Positions 7,459-17,772 are shown, numbered from the stretch's first letter. The stretch is 64,000 nucleotides of DNA from Candidatus Eiseniibacteriota bacterium (GCA_020633975.1 JACKCR010000002.1:806001-870000), one strand, 5' to 3'. Program-made: numbers and translations. The notes: generated by a model from the sequence alone, not told the origin.

Positions 7459-10400
7459 GTGTCGTCTCGAAATCATCTGCGCTGGTACTGGATCCTTCTT
7501 TGGACCGTGGTCATCTTCGGTTTGCCTGCGGGCTGCTCGGAAGAGACCACCCAGCCGCCGGTCCAGTCTGACATCATGATCGAGAGTTTCGAGGTCGAAT
7601 CGACCTCGCTCGCGGTCGGCGAATCGACCGAACTTCGCGTTCGGGTCGTCCGCGGGGAGGGTGGCAGCCCAGCTGAGGGCGTCGCCGTTGCCTTCTCAGA
7701 ATTCCCGGCCACCAGCACCGTCGCGAGCGCCTTCTCCAAGGACGAAGAGCTCTCCGACGTCACCGGTTTGGCCAGCGTCACCTATACCCCTCAGACGGGG
7801 GACGGGACGATCACCCTCAAGGTTCAAGCCGGATCGGACATCGCCTATCAGACGATGTACGTCGGCAGCGCGAGCCAGGACGGAGTGCAGCTGACCGTGG
7901 CTGCGCAGTCTGGCGCGACCTCACTGCCGGCCGATGGTTCCTCCAGTGTCACCGTGACGCTGACGGCGACCCGCGGCCTGGCCGCGACTCCGGTGACCTC
8001 GACGCCTGTGACCATCGTGGCGGGCGACGAGTTCCTCGACCTCGACCAGAACGGCGTCTTCTCCAGTGGCGATCAAGTGGTCGCGACCGGGGATCTCGAC
8101 GGCGACGGGGAGTGGGATGCCGAAGGCTCCGTCCCCGAGCAGGTCATGACCGATCTCAGCGGTACGGCGACGTTCGTCTACCAGGCGGGCGAGCACGAGG
8201 GCAACGTCTACATCAAGGCGACCATGCCCGAAGCGTCCACCGACTTCGTCCTCTACCAGCATCCGACCTCGGTCCAGGTTGCGGCTTCTGCCTCGAGCCG
8301 TGAACTCCTGGCCGACGGCGTGAGCCAGACCGCGATCCGTGCCTCGATCCAGGATTGGGGCGGTACCGCAATTCAGGGCGTGATCCTCCGCTTCGTTGCC
8401 GGTGAGCCGTTCTCTGACGTCGACGAGGACGGGTACTACACCGCGGGGGTCGATTCGTACGAGGACACGAACTCGAACGGACAGTGGGACTCCATCGGTT
8501 CCATCGAGTCTGTCGCGACGACGAACTCGAGCGGCGAGGCGTTCGTGACCTACACCGCCGGGCTCCGCTCTGGTGCGGTCACCATCCACGTTTCGTCGAG
8601 CAGCGGCTCGACGGCGACCACGGTGAACCTCGTCCGGGTGCCACCGGCCTGGTCGATCGAACTGTCGCTCGAGGAAGACGTGCTGCCTGCCGACGGTCTC
8701 TCCGTTTCGCTCGGCAGCGTCCGCGTCTTCGACGTGAACGGCGCGCCGGTCTCCGGCAAGGAAGTGACGCTGGTTGCGGGCGAGCGGTTCAGCGATGTCG
8801 ACAAGGACGGCGCCTACACGCCGGGTGTCGACCAGCTTCTGGACGACGCCGACGGCAGCCACTCCTGGACGGCGCTAGGCACCGTCGAGCAGAGTGTCTT
8901 CACGAACGTCAGCGGTGTCGCGACGTTCGAGTACACCGCCGGCCTCGAGTCTGCGGACTGTTGGATCCGCGCGGCGGCAGACGGTGTCTCCGTCGAGTCT
9001 CGCGTGGCGCTCGAGGATCTGCCGACGGCCTGGACGATCCAGCTCACGGCGTCCGAGACGCAGCTCTCCGTCTACGGTACGGGCGGGACGGACAACGTGA
9101 TCCTGACCGCGACCGCATTCGATGCGCAGGGCAACGCGGTTCCGGCGGGGATTCCGATCCAGTTCCAGATCGTCGACGGCCCCGACGGGGGTGAGATGAT
9201 CCAGGGCGCGGTCGGTGGCATCTACGAGACGCGGACCGGGGTGACCGGCGCGGCGACGTGCATCCTCCGCTCCGGAACGGTTCCAGGTCTCATCAACCTC
9301 CAGGCGAACTCCGGTACGACCGCTCGCCAGCTCGACCTCGTGGTCGGTGCGGGCCAGGCGGCGTCGATGAACGGCCGCTCTCTCAGCGACGAAGTGCCGT
9401 TCTGGTCGGAGACGGAGATCGAGGTCTTCGTTTCGGACTCCTACGGCAACCCGGTGAATGACGGGACCGCGGTGGAGTTTTCGGTCGACGAAGGCACGAT
9501 CGTGGCTGACGAAGGCGCGGGGATCTCTCGCACCGAAGGCGGCCGCGCGAGCGCGGTCTATCGCGCGCTCGGCCCGTCGGAAAACACCGACAACGTTGCG
9601 GTGGTCTCGGCCAAGGTGCCGGGGACCACGGCGCTCACGAGCTTCGATATCCCACTGACTGGCGCGGCTTCCGTCGTGATCGAGGCGCTCGAGATCTCGA
9701 GCAGCCGGGCGGAGATCTCGGTTCAGGGTAGCGGTGGCACCGAAGAAGCCGTCATTACGGTTCAGGCGCTCGACGGCATGGGCCGTCCGATCGGCAGCGG
9801 CTTCGGGATCGACTTCGCGATCGTCGAGGGCCCGAGTGGCGGCGAGAGCATCAACCGCAGTGGCTGGGGTCCGGTCGAGATGATCACGAACGGAGAGGGC
9901 ATCGCGCAGGTGACGCTCCGCTCCGGTTCGATGTCGGGCCCGATCGAGGTCGAGGCGACCTACGAGGACCTCCAGGCTTCGGTTCATGTCGGCATGGCGG
10001 CCGGTGACATCCTCGAGGTCGAGTGCCTCGGACCGGCGACCGCGCAGGTCGGCGTCGAAACGACGATCGAAGCGTTCGTCTACGACACGAACCACAACTC
10101 CGTGCCGGACGGCACCGTGGTTTGGTTCTACGCGTCCGACGGTCTCGTCGACGGTGTCGAAGGAGGCGGTTCGAGCCTCACGATCAACGGCAAGGCATCC
10201 GCGATCTACACGGCCACGCCGAATGCGGCCCAAGCGGGCTTGGCCGAGATTTCGGTCACGGCGTCCAATGCGAACACCTGCAAGGTGTACGTGGACATCC
10301 TCGGCGGTCCGGATCCGGACGGCGCTCTCACCAACCTCGAGCTGACTGCGGTTCGTTCCGAGGTCGGCGTGCGCGGAACCGGTGAAGTGTCGCAGACCGT

Positions 10401-11607
10401 GATCAGAGCGCAGGGGATCGACGAGAACGGCGATCCGGTTGGTGCCGGTATCCCGGTCACCTTCGAGATCCTGGTCGGTCCGGGTGGCGGCGAGAGCTTC
10501 CTCGACGCGACCGGCCCGGTCACCTCCGAGACGAACGCCGCCGGTATCGCCCAGGCTACGCTGGTTTCGGGCACCGTCTCCGGTACGATCGTCGTCCAGG
10601 CGAGCTCCGGCACGGTCACGTCCGGACACGCGAACGTCGCCGTTGCGGCCGGTCCTCCGACGTACCTGTATGTCGGTGCCGAGCAGTGCAACGTCGAAGC
10701 GTCGCGCAAGGTCAACGTCGAGAACGAAGTCGTCGTGCTCGTGGCCGATGTCTACAACAACCCGGTGCGGAACGGCACGTCGGTCTACTTCACGGTGGAT
10801 CACGGAGTCATCCGGGGCCGAAGCGGTGGACTCGGTTCGGACGTTACGACGGAAGGGGAAGCTGGGGGCGTCTGGCTCTCGAACGGCTACGGCGGGATCG
10901 TCACCGTCACGGCCTCAACGGCTGGTGGCGATGTGATCGACACCGTGTCGTTCATCTCCTCGGACCTCGCGTTCTCGGCCGAAATCCTTTCGCCGACCTC
11001 GGAGCCGGTGATCCTGCCCGCGAACGGTGAGTCGAAGTTCACGATGTGGGTCGAGGTCCTCGACTTCAACGGCATGTACGTCCTGCCCTCCGAACTCGAG
11101 TGGGCCGTGGAGTACGGCCGGATGGCCGAGGAGGATGAGTCCGGTGACGGCTGTGCGGCCAGCGTCGCGCGTGCGGTCTACCAGTCCAACGTCCTCGAGC
11201 AGGACTTCTCCTACACGACCCCGGACGACGGGATCGGAGCGATCGACTTCGCACAAGTCAGCACCGGCTATGGCGGTGTAGGCGATCAGATCGAGGTCCA
11301 CCTGACGACGGGCCGTGCGAACTCGGACGAGTCGGACATGGAGTTCGCTGGTGGCGTTGCGGTCGGCGAGTCCGTGAACTTCACGGTTACGATCAAGGAC
11401 CGGAACGGGAACCCGCTCGGTGGCCATACCTTCTCCGCCAGTGCGGGTTCAGGTACGGTCAGTGAGCTGCCGGCAACCGACTCCTACGGGCAGTCGATCG
11501 GTACGTTCACCGCGCCGGACGTCGCTGGACCGGTCAACGTGGTGGTGATGGACACGGACCCGAACTTCGGTGGTGTGATCCTGTCGGCCACCATCAACGT
11601 CCAGTAG
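7459..11607 (+). CDS. Giant Ig-like-repeat (invasin/Big-type) surface lipoprotein
   Basis: The product is about 1382 residues from the GTG at 7459. That start is chosen because GGAGG lies at 7448-7452 and because it gives a compact signal peptide ending in a lipobox (LPAGC, Cys codon near 7537). A longer frame upstream to 7240 lacks these features. The mature part is a chain of Ig-like bacterial domains with phrases such as VTLTATRG, SGTATFVYQAG and GxAQVTLxSG. Early repeats carry an Asp/Gly-rich insertion resembling EF-hand calcium loops (DLDGDGEWD, DVDEDGYYTAGVD, DVDKDGAYTPGVD). Later repeats share a GPxGGE signature (near 9178, 9829 and 10475). It is likely anchored in the outer membrane and acts as an adhesin or surface scaffold. 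The 293 bases before it hold an AT-richer patch but no convincing promoter. Confidence 0.85.
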   Translation: MSSRNHLRWYWILLWTVVIFGLPAGCSEETTQPPVQSDIMIESFEVESTSLAVGESTELRVRVVRGEGGSPAEGVAVAFSEFPATSTVASAFSKDEELSDVTGLASVTYTPQTGDGTITLKVQAGSDIAYQTMYVGSASQDGVQLTVAAQSGATSLPADGSSSVTVTLTATRGLAATPVTSTPVTIVAGDEFLDLDQNGVFSSGDQVVATGDLDGDGEWDAEGSVPEQVMTDLSGTATFVYQAGEHEGNVYIKATMPEASTDFVLYQHPTSVQVAASASSRELLADGVSQTAIRASIQDWGGTAIQGVILRFVAGEPFSDVDEDGYYTAGVDSYEDTNSNGQWDSIGSIESVATTNSSGEAFVTYTAGLRSGAVTIHVSSSSGSTATTVNLVRVPPAWSIELSLEEDVLPADGLSVSLGSVRVFDVNGAPVSGKEVTLVAGERFSDVDKDGAYTPGVDQLLDDADGSHSWTALGTVEQSVFTNVSGVATFEYTAGLESADCWIRAAADGVSVESRVALEDLPTAWTIQLTASETQLSVYGTGGTDNVILTATAFDAQGNAVPAGIPIQFQIVDGPDGGEMIQGAVGGIYETRTGVTGAATCILRSGTVPGLINLQANSGTTARQLDLVVGAGQAASMNGRSLSDEVPFWSETEIEVFVSDSYGNPVNDGTAVEFSVDEGTIVADEGAGISRTEGGRASAVYRALGPSENTDNVAVVSAKVPGTTALTSFDIPLTGAASVVIEALEISSSRAEISVQGSGGTEEAVITVQALDGMGRPIGSGFGIDFAIVEGPSGGESINRSGWGPVEMITNGEGIAQVTLRSGSMSGPIEVEATYEDLQASVHVGMAAGDILEVECLGPATAQVGVETTIEAFVYDTNHNSVPDGTVVWFYASDGLVDGVEGGGSSLTINGKASAIYTATPNAAQAGLAEISVTASNANTCKVYVDILGGPDPDGALTNLELTAVRSEVGVRGTGEVSQTVIRAQGIDENGDPVGAGIPVTFEILVGPGGGESFLDATGPVTSETNAAGIAQATLVSGTVSGTIVVQASSGTVTSGHANVAVAAGPPTYLYVGAEQCNVEASRKVNVENEVVVLVADVYNNPVRNGTSVYFTVDHGVIRGRSGGLGSDVTTEGEAGGVWLSNGYGGIVTVTASTAGGDVIDTVSFISSDLAFSAEILSPTSEPVILPANGESKFTMWVEVLDFNGMYVLPSELEWAVEYGRMAEEDESGDGCAASVARAVYQSNVLEQDFSYTTPDDGIGAIDFAQVSTGYGGVGDQIEVHLTTGRANSDESDMEFAGGVAVGESVNFTVTIKDRNGNPLGGHTFSASAGSGTVSELPATDSYGQSIGTFTAPDVAGPVNVVVMDTDPNFGGVILSATINVQ

Positions 11608-11662
11608 ATCTCTGAGGGCCCTGCCCCAAAAGCTGAGGCAGAGCACCCAGAACGATCAGTTT

Positions 11663-11701
11663 CCCGAGCCCGGTTCGCCTCAGCGGCGAGTCGGGCTCGG
11701 G
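11663..11701 (+). terminator. Rho-independent-type terminator after the Ig-repeat lipoprotein
   Basis: A 10-base stem CCCGAGCCCG (11663-11672) pairs with CGGGCTCGGG (11692-11701). An inner TCGCC/GGCGA stem lies in the loop, and TTCGTTTTA follows. It lies 55 bases past the stop codon. Confidence 0.8.
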
Positions 11702-12096
11702 TTCGTTTTAGCCCTGCCCAAGCAATGGCGAGACAGGGAGTTGCCCGGCACGGATCGAGTCGTACGCGAGCTCGACGCCGCCCGCTCGGGTCCGTCGGCA
11801 CGCGGCTTGTATCGTGATGGGGTAGAGAGTTAGAGATCCCCTGTCCGTTGGGATACCGAGACCTGGACTTGCCGCTCGAGCACCTTGCAGCGTCTACGGT
11901 CCGAGTCATCGCCCCACAGGACGGGGGATCTTCACTTTTTGCAGATCGAGTCTCTCGAAGTCCCTGTTCCTACGTAGATTCCCTGCCCCCGAGCAGGCAG
12001 TTCCTCCCTTGGGAATCGACCCCTCAGCCGTTACTTTCCCTGGATGAACAGGAATCGGGCTCCTCTGGTGGGGGCCCGTCGGGGAAGGGGGTACGA
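11702..12096 (+). other. Intergenic leader region upstream of pckG
   Basis: This is about 395 bases without a convincing gene. An open frame runs through part of it in phase with pckG, but it lacks a ribosome site and codes for nothing family-like. The stretch presumably contains the pckG promoter; I cannot place -35/-10 boxes with confidence. A purine-rich run before 12097 serves as the ribosome-binding site. Confidence 0.4.
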
Positions 12097-13842
12097 ATGA
12101 ACCAGGATCTGAAGCAGTGGGTCGACTCCTGTGCCGCTCACTGTCAGCCGGACCGGGTCGTCTGGCTGGATGGGTCCGAGGAAGAGATTCAGCGCGTCTA
12201 CGAGGACAGCGTGGCCGACGGCACGTTCGTCAAGATGAACGAGGAGACGTATCCGAACTGCTGGTACCACCGGTCCGATCCCTCGGACGTCGCGCGGGTC
12301 GAGCACCTCACGTTCATTTGCTCGGAGAAGGAAGACGACGCGGGCCCAACCAACAACTGGATGGCTCCGGGCGACGCGAAGAAGAAGGTCTGGCCGCTTT
12401 TCGAAGGCGCGATGAAGGGCCGGACGATGTACGTGATCCCGTACGTCATGGGGCCGCTCGGCAGTCCGATCAGCAAGGTCGGAGTCGAGATCACCGACAG
12501 CAAGTACGTTGTCGCAAACATGCGGATCATGACACGGATGGGGAAGGCTGCCCTCGACCAGCTCGGCGACTCGACCGACTACTGCAAGGGTCTCCACTCG
12601 CTCGGTGACCTGAGCCCCGATCGCCGCTTCATCCTCCACTTCCCGGAGGATCGCGAGATCTGGAGCGTCGGCTCCGGTTACGGAGGCAACGCCCTCCTCG
12701 GCAAGAAGTGTTACGCGCTCCGGATCGCGAGCGTGATGGCGCGTGACCAGGGTTGGCTCGCCGAGCACATGCTCATCGTCGGCATCGAGAACCCGGCAGG
12801 AGAGACGCGCTACGTCGCCGCCGCCTTCCCGAGCGCCTGCGGCAAGACGAACCTCGCCATGTTGGTTCCACCGGCGTCGATGCCGGGATGGAAGGTGTGG
12901 ACCGTCGGGGACGATATCGCCTGGATGAAGTTCGGCCCGGACGGCCAGCTCTACGCGATCAATCCGGAGAACGGTTTCTTCGGAGTGGCCCCTGGCACGA
13001 GCACGAAGACGAACCCGAACGCTTTCAAGACCGTGCAGAAGAACTCCCTCTTCACCAACGTCGGCTTCACCGACGATGGCGAGCCGTGGTGGGAAGGAAT
13101 GGGGACGGAGCCCCCTGCGAACATGACGACCTGGAAGGGCGCGCCCTACGATCCGAAGGGATCCGAGAAGGCGGCGCATCCGAACAGCCGGTTCACCGGC
13201 CCCGCCAGCCAGTGTCCGTGCATCTCCCCGGAATGGGAGAACCCGAAGGGCGTTCCGATCTCCGCGATCCTCTTCGGCGGACGTCGTGCCTCGACCAATC
13301 CGCTCGTGTTCGAGTCGTTCGGTTGGGACCACGGCGTCTTCGTCGGCGCGGCGGTCGGTTCGGAGACGACCGCGGCCGCGATCGGCAAGGTGGGCGTGGT
13401 GCGTCGTGACCCGATGGCGATGCTTCCGTTCTGCGGGTACAACATGGCCGACTACTGGAAGCACTGGATCGAGACGGGGAAGAAGAGCGACAAGATGCCG
13501 CGGATCTTCCACGTGAACTGGTTCCGCCAGGATGCGGACGGCAACTACATGTGGCCCGGCTTCGGCGAGAACCTGCGGGTCCTCGCGTGGGTCCTGGATC
13601 GCTGCTCCGGAAAGGGAGAGGCGGTCGAGACTCCGATCGGTCATGTTCCGACACCCGGCGCCATCGATACGAGCGGACTCGATGTCGATCCCAAGACGAT
13701 GGATCAGCTTCTGAGTGTGAAGAAGGACGAGTGGAAGGCGGAGCTGGACGACCAGGCGGAGTTCTTCACCAAGTTCGGTGATCGGCTCCCGAGCGAACTC
13801 CAGGACCAGCTGAATCAGGCTCGGTCACGCTTCGGCTTCTAG
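12097..13842 (+). CDS. pckG: Phosphoenolpyruvate carboxykinase, GTP-dependent
   Basis: This 581-residue enzyme interconverts oxaloacetate and phosphoenolpyruvate with GTP, in the cytoplasm. Diagnostic GTP-type motifs are the P-loop with its reactive cysteine ([13 protein letters not shown]), the metal site [24 protein letters not shown] and the FGGRR segment. The ATG at 12097 follows AAGGGGG and gives a length usual for the family (580-620). The in-frame upstream extension to 11848 is not supported. It is monocistronic, bounded by terminator hairpins on both sides. This is the gluconeogenic or anaplerotic entry point. Confidence 0.97.
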   Translation: MNQDLKQWVDSCAAHCQPDRVVWLDGSEEEIQRVYEDSVADGTFVKMNEETYPNCWYHRSDPSDVARVEHLTFICSEKEDDAGPTNNWMAPGDAKKKVWPLFEGAMKGRTMYVIPYVMGPLGSPISKVGVEITDSKYVVANMRIMTRMGKAALDQLGDSTDYCKGLHSLGDLSPDRRFILHFPEDREIWSVGSGYGGNALLGKKCYALRIASVMARDQGWLAEHMLIVGIENPAGETRYVAAAFPSACGKTNLAMLVPPASMPGWKVWTVGDDIAWMKFGPDGQLYAINPENGFFGVAPGTSTKTNPNAFKTVQKNSLFTNVGFTDDGEPWWEGMGTEPPANMTTWKGAPYDPKGSEKAAHPNSRFTGPASQCPCISPEWENPKGVPISAILFGGRRASTNPLVFESFGWDHGVFVGAAVGSETTAAAIGKVGVVRRDPMAMLPFCGYNMADYWKHWIETGKKSDKMPRIFHVNWFRQDADGNYMWPGFGENLRVLAWVLDRCSGKGEAVETPIGHVPTPGAIDTSGLDVDPKTMDQLLSVKKDEWKAELDDQAEFFTKFGDRLPSELQDQLNQARSRFGF

Positions 13843-13871
13843 CGACTAACTCTGTCTGAGCCCTCTTGAAA

Positions 13872-13912
13872 CGAACGGGCCTCCGTCGGCGATGCCGGCT
13901 GAGGCCCGTTCG
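13872..13912. terminator. Bidirectional terminator hairpin between pckG and the convergent pilin operon
   Basis: A perfect 11-base stem CGAACGGGCCT (13872-13882) pairs with AGGCCCGTTCG (13902-13912), with a 19-base loop. It sits between two converging genes and could serve both. There is no clear T-run on the plus side beyond CGTCTCACTCT. Confidence 0.65.
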
Positions 13913-13972
13913 CGTCTCACTCTGGCGCCGTGCGCGGTAGGGACGCCGCGCAGCCCATCCGGGCTCGCCCCG

Positions 13973-14929
13973 CTACTCGACGGGGGTGACCAGCATCCGC
14001 CACCCGGGTCCGAACTCATCGAGAAGCGTGCGTACGAGGGTTTCCGTGGCGGCGTGCGGTGTGATGGCGTCGTCCATCGGGGTCAGGCTGTAGTCTTCGA
14101 TCCGGATCTCGCCTTGGTCGAACGTGAGGTAGAGTTCGCCGACTTCCTTGCCCTCCCGCCCCGCGCCGACGATCCAGCAGCCCTCGTAGCGAACGGGCCG
14201 CTCGGTTCGAACCCCGAACGAGAACACGACGAGGTCGGCGCGCGTGAGAGCGGCGATCCTCCTCCCGGAGACACCATCCGCCCTCGCTAGGACGATGAGA
14301 ACCTCCGCTTCGGCTCGCGCTGCCTGGGCGGCGGCTATCACAGCCTCGTCGTCCAGGCTCTCATGGAGAGCCAGGATCGCGACCGGCTTTCCGTTCCACG
14401 ACACGACCCTTGTCGGCGAGGGAATGGAGGCATCGATGGCTCGCGCCTCGATCCGTGGCCAGAGGTCCGGCACGATCTGACGAAGGTAGCTTTCGTCCCC
14501 CGGATCGAGGGTGATGACGTCGAGGTTCGAACGGAGGAGGGATTCCGCGAGAAGCCGGATCAGTCCCGTTTCGGCGTTCGGATCGTTGCGGAGGGGGACG
14601 GTCCCCACGGGTAGGAAGCCGCCTCCATCCAGGCTGATCACAGGCGATCCGATAGCGGACTTCCGGTCCGCCAGGTAGCCGACCCGACGGGCGAGTCCGC
14701 CCCAAGGTCCGTCTGGACAGGAACACGGGACCAGGTTGGCTCGGGTCTCGGACATGAACAAGATCGCGAGCCTCGAGTCGGTCCGGGTGGACTCGCTTCG
14801 AGGCTCGGCCGAATTGGACGCGGAGGGCTTCTGGAGCGCTCCGCCGTTCGTCTCCGTCCTCGTTCCCGTGACCGAACTCGCGAGGAGCAGGGAAGCGGTT
14901 ACGAGAACGGAGAGAACCGATCGGATCAC
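13973..14929 (-). CDS. Secreted UshA/5'-nucleotidase-related protein with a CxC motif, probably degenerate metallophosphoesterase
   Basis: The product is 318 residues with a signal peptide (about 1-22, VLVTASLLLASSVTG). The segment LVPCSCPDGPWGGLARRVGYL (around residues 67-87) matches a group of 5'-nucleotidase-like metallophosphoesterases that carry a CxC next to GGLARR. The usual metal ligands (DxH, GNHE) are not obvious, so catalysis is doubtful. Its GTG start overlaps the TGA of the giant pseudopilin gene (GTGA), with GGGAG about ten bases before. It is therefore translated with the pseudopilin operon. Role there unknown. Confidence 0.6.
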   Translation of the reverse strand: MIRSVLSVLVTASLLLASSVTGTRTETNGGALQKPSASNSAEPRSESTRTDSRLAILFMSETRANLVPCSCPDGPWGGLARRVGYLADRKSAIGSPVISLDGGGFLPVGTVPLRNDPNAETGLIRLLAESLLRSNLDVITLDPGDESYLRQIVPDLWPRIEARAIDASIPSPTRVVSWNGKPVAILALHESLDDEAVIAAAQAARAEAEVLIVLARADGVSGRRIAALTRADLVVFSFGVRTERPVRYEGCWIVGAGREGKEVGELYLTFDQGEIRIEDYSLTPMDDAITPHAATETLVRTLLDEFGPGWRMLVTPVE

Positions 14930-17772
14930 GGCAACACTTCTCCCTGGAAGATCCTCACGTCGTCGAAGCGACCCGAGGTGCGACGGGTGACGATTCCGAG
15001 CTGCCCGCTCGAGAGCATCGAGCTGTCCGTCACGTCGATCACGAGTTCGCAGTCGAAGTAGACGCGGATCCGGCTCCCGGTCACGACCACCCGAAGCGTG
15101 TACCAGGTGTTGTCCGAAAGCGTGGTGTAGTACGCGCCGGTCTCGATGAAAGAACCGCCCTGGATCCGTGCGATCCGGACCTTGTTCGCGTCGGTCCGGA
15201 TCCCGGCCAGGTAGTGGTAGCTATCGCTCGAGTACCGGAAGTACAAGTACGACGAGTGGTAGGAGCCACCGGACGCGAGCACCTTGGCTTCGTACGTGAC
15301 GTCGGTCTGCGGGCTACCATCGAGCTGGACGAAGTAGTTGCTTCCGGTGTAGCTCTGACGGAGCTCGCCGCCGGAGACGAACCAGTTGCCGCTCTGCGGC
15401 GACCAGCCGGCCATTCCGTTGTCGAAGTCAGAGAAGTCGAGGGCACCGACACCAGCACCGGTAGCGCTGCAGGTGCCTTCCGTTCCGGAGAACTCGAGGT
15501 CGATCGGCATGTCACGGATGTCCGAGTCGAACACGAGCGCGAGCGGCTCGCCGTCCTCGTTCGAGGTCCAGCTACCGACGTAGACGTCGTCGAGATTCAG
15601 CGGGTCGCCGGAGTTGGCCGGTCCCCCATACCACCCGTCCTCACCTGCGCTTCCATCGTAGTCCCAGATCTTCGTCAGCGGACGACCGAACCAGACCTCC
15701 TGCAGCGTCTGGCCACCACTCCACGACGGCTGGAGTTGCGAGAACAGCTCGTTCGCACCGTTGGCGTGGAGCTCCAGGTGGAGTGTGTTGCTCGAGCCTC
15801 CGTCCACGGCCCAGCTCACGCAGTTCGCGTCGATCTGACATGAGACGCAGCTCGTCTGGCCCATCTCTTCGCCGGAGCTGCCGACGCTCTCGTTCGCCGG
15901 GATGCACTCGTCGACCGAGGTGACCTTGACGTAGTACTCCGTGCACGAGCCGAGGCCCGTGAGCTGATAGCGACAGAGGTTGCCGTAGGTGACGAGATCC
16001 GCTGAGATCTCGATCGGGCTAGGACCTTCCGCTGCGTCGTTTCCGTTGTAGGGGCCGCCGAGGGTGGTCCCGTAGTAGACACGGTATCCCGCGAGGTCGC
16101 AGTCGACGGAGTTCGATGGCCACTCGAGGTCGAGATAGTCGTCGTGCTCGGTCACAGCTACGTACGCCGGTGGCTGTGGCGGGTCGGCGTCGCACGGGGC
16201 GGAGGTGAAGAGAGAGACCTCTTCACCGGAACACAGTTCACCATCGTGGCCGCAGGCATCCTCCACGACCACGTTGAAGTACCAAGTCGAGCAGCTGGAG
16301 ATGCCCGAGAGGACATGCGAGGTCTGTGCGCCCGTCACGATCGTCTGGTTCGAGTACGGGGTTCCGGACGCGGTGTCCGCGTAGATCTTGACGTAGAGAA
16401 TGTCCGATGGTGCTAGCGCGGAGCCGTCCGTTCGAGTGGTCGGCAGCGTCCAACTCACGTTGACTTCACCCTCGGTCGCGCTGTTCACGGCCAGGATGTT
16501 CGAGACGCACGAAGGCTTCGCCGGAAGCGTCCCGTCGTCCCAGTTGGACTCGACACTCAGGTTGCCGCAGGCCTCCGCCTTGAGCTTGTAGTAGTAGTCG
16601 CCACATCCGAGTCCACTCGTTTCGGTGTCGAACCAGGTCGTCGTGTAGCTGACCTCGTCGACCAGGTTGGCGTCGTCCGGTACGAACGTGGAGTCGCCTT
16701 CAGCCCGGTAGATCTTGTAGACGACTACGGTACCGATCGTGGAGCCGTTCGTGAACTGGGTCACTGCGTCCCAGTTGAGCGTCACACCCGTGCTCGTGGT
16801 CGCGACCAAGTTGGTCGGAGCCTCCGGGACGAGGGAGGAGGAGAGCGTCGCGTTCCGCTCGCACAGGTAGCTCTCCACTCCGGACCGGCTCACGCAGGAA
16901 ACCGCGATGTAGTACGGGATCCCGGACTCGAGGTCGGGGACGGTCCACTCGGTGATCGTTCGGGCGAGCCTCGTGTAGAGAGAGAGGTCGTCCGGGTCCG
17001 TCCCGAAGTAGAAGTTGAAGTGGCTGATCTCGCTCATCGGGAGTTCGGTCCCGTCCGTGTTGTTCGTCGGCGGAGTCCAGGTGAGGGTCGCCGAGTCACA
17101 CGTCGGGAACGAGGGGCCGGTGCAGGCCGGGGTATTGGGACGGCTACGCGCGGGAGAGAGCGGGAGGTTTCGAGGGTAGATCGTCGTCGAGAGCGACATC
17201 TCCGGGTACTCGCCGTCGATCGCGTTCGCTGCGGTCGCGGTGACCTCGATGAAGACTTCTCCGACCTGCTCCGGGCTCGGCACTGGGTTCGATAGCTCGA
17301 CGCCCGAGCCGTTGAACCACCGGAACGAGAGTCCGGTGGCGGACATGCCGTAGCTCTGGGTGGACGACACGAGCGTGTTGCCCGATGTGTCCGCAACCAC
17401 CCGCATGAGCACGGTGTCGTTCGGGTTGTCGGTGTCCGGGTCTCCGTCGGGGGAGAGGAAGTAGCTGATCACTTCCGCCCCCGGCTCATCCGGGAGGATG
17501 TCCGCGACGAACGCGACCGACTCTGGCCCCGCATAGAAGATCGAGGGCTGCGTCGGATCTTTCCCGTAACTGACGAGCCTCAGGTCGTCAGACAGCGACT
17601 GGAGGCCGACACGAGCGTTCTGCTGCATGTCGACCATGGTCTTGTTCTGCTCGTAGGTGGCCTGGCCCGCTTGGAGCATCTGGTACATCGCGGTCGAGAT
17701 CATGCCGGTGATCACGATCACCACCATCATCTCGACCAGGGTGAAACCGGCCTGGCGCAAGGATGCGTGCAT
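14926..17772 (-). CDS. Giant PilW-like pseudopilin with FnIII repeats and LamG-like C-terminal domain
   Basis: The product is 948 residues. The ATG at 17772 is chosen because GGAGGGAGCAG precedes it and it puts the prepilin motif (AGFTLVEMMVVIVITGM) right at the N-terminus; an upstream frame to 17832 lacks this logic. After the PilW-like stalk (to about 215) come four FnIII-like domains rich in paired cysteines. A beta-rich region follows (about 620-740), then a C-terminal concanavalin/LamG-like domain (WYTLRVVVTGSRIRVYFD, near residue 890). PilW proteins are normally 200-400 residues, so this is a large fusion. It is probably a minor, tip-located or adhesive pseudopilin cleaved by prepilin peptidase. 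Confidence 0.8.
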   Translation of the reverse strand: MHASLRQAGFTLVEMMVVIVITGMISTAMYQMLQAGQATYEQNKTMVDMQQNARVGLQSLSDDLRLVSYGKDPTQPSIFYAGPESVAFVADILPDEPGAEVISYFLSPDGDPDTDNPNDTVLMRVVADTSGNTLVSSTQSYGMSATGLSFRWFNGSGVELSNPVPSPEQVGEVFIEVTATAANAIDGEYPEMSLSTTIYPRNLPLSPARSRPNTPACTGPSFPTCDSATLTWTPPTNNTDGTELPMSEISHFNFYFGTDPDDLSLYTRLARTITEWTVPDLESGIPYYIAVSCVSRSGVESYLCERNATLSSSLVPEAPTNLVATTSTGVTLNWDAVTQFTNGSTIGTVVVYKIYRAEGDSTFVPDDANLVDEVSYTTTWFDTETSGLGCGDYYYKLKAEACGNLSVESNWDDGTLPAKPSCVSNILAVNSATEGEVNVSWTLPTTRTDGSALAPSDILYVKIYADTASGTPYSNQTIVTGAQTSHVLSGISSCSTWYFNVVVEDACGHDGELCSGEEVSLFTSAPCDADPPQPPAYVAVTEHDDYLDLEWPSNSVDCDLAGYRVYYGTTLGGPYNGNDAAEGPSPIEISADLVTYGNLCRYQLTGLGSCTEYYVKVTSVDECIPANESVGSSGEEMGQTSCVSCQIDANCVSWAVDGGSSNTLHLELHANGANELFSQLQPSWSGGQTLQEVWFGRPLTKIWDYDGSAGEDGWYGGPANSGDPLNLDDVYVGSWTSNEDGEPLALVFDSDIRDMPIDLEFSGTEGTCSATGAGVGALDFSDFDNGMAGWSPQSGNWFVSGGELRQSYTGSNYFVQLDGSPQTDVTYEAKVLASGGSYHSSYLYFRYSSDSYHYLAGIRTDANKVRIARIQGGSFIETGAYYTTLSDNTWYTLRVVVTGSRIRVYFDCELVIDVTDSSMLSSGQLGIVTRRTSGRFDDVRIFQGEVLP

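Noticed and set aside
11848-12096. 83-codon extension of pckG
   Set aside because: No family similarity and no ribosome site; ATG 12097 fits the usual PEPCK length.
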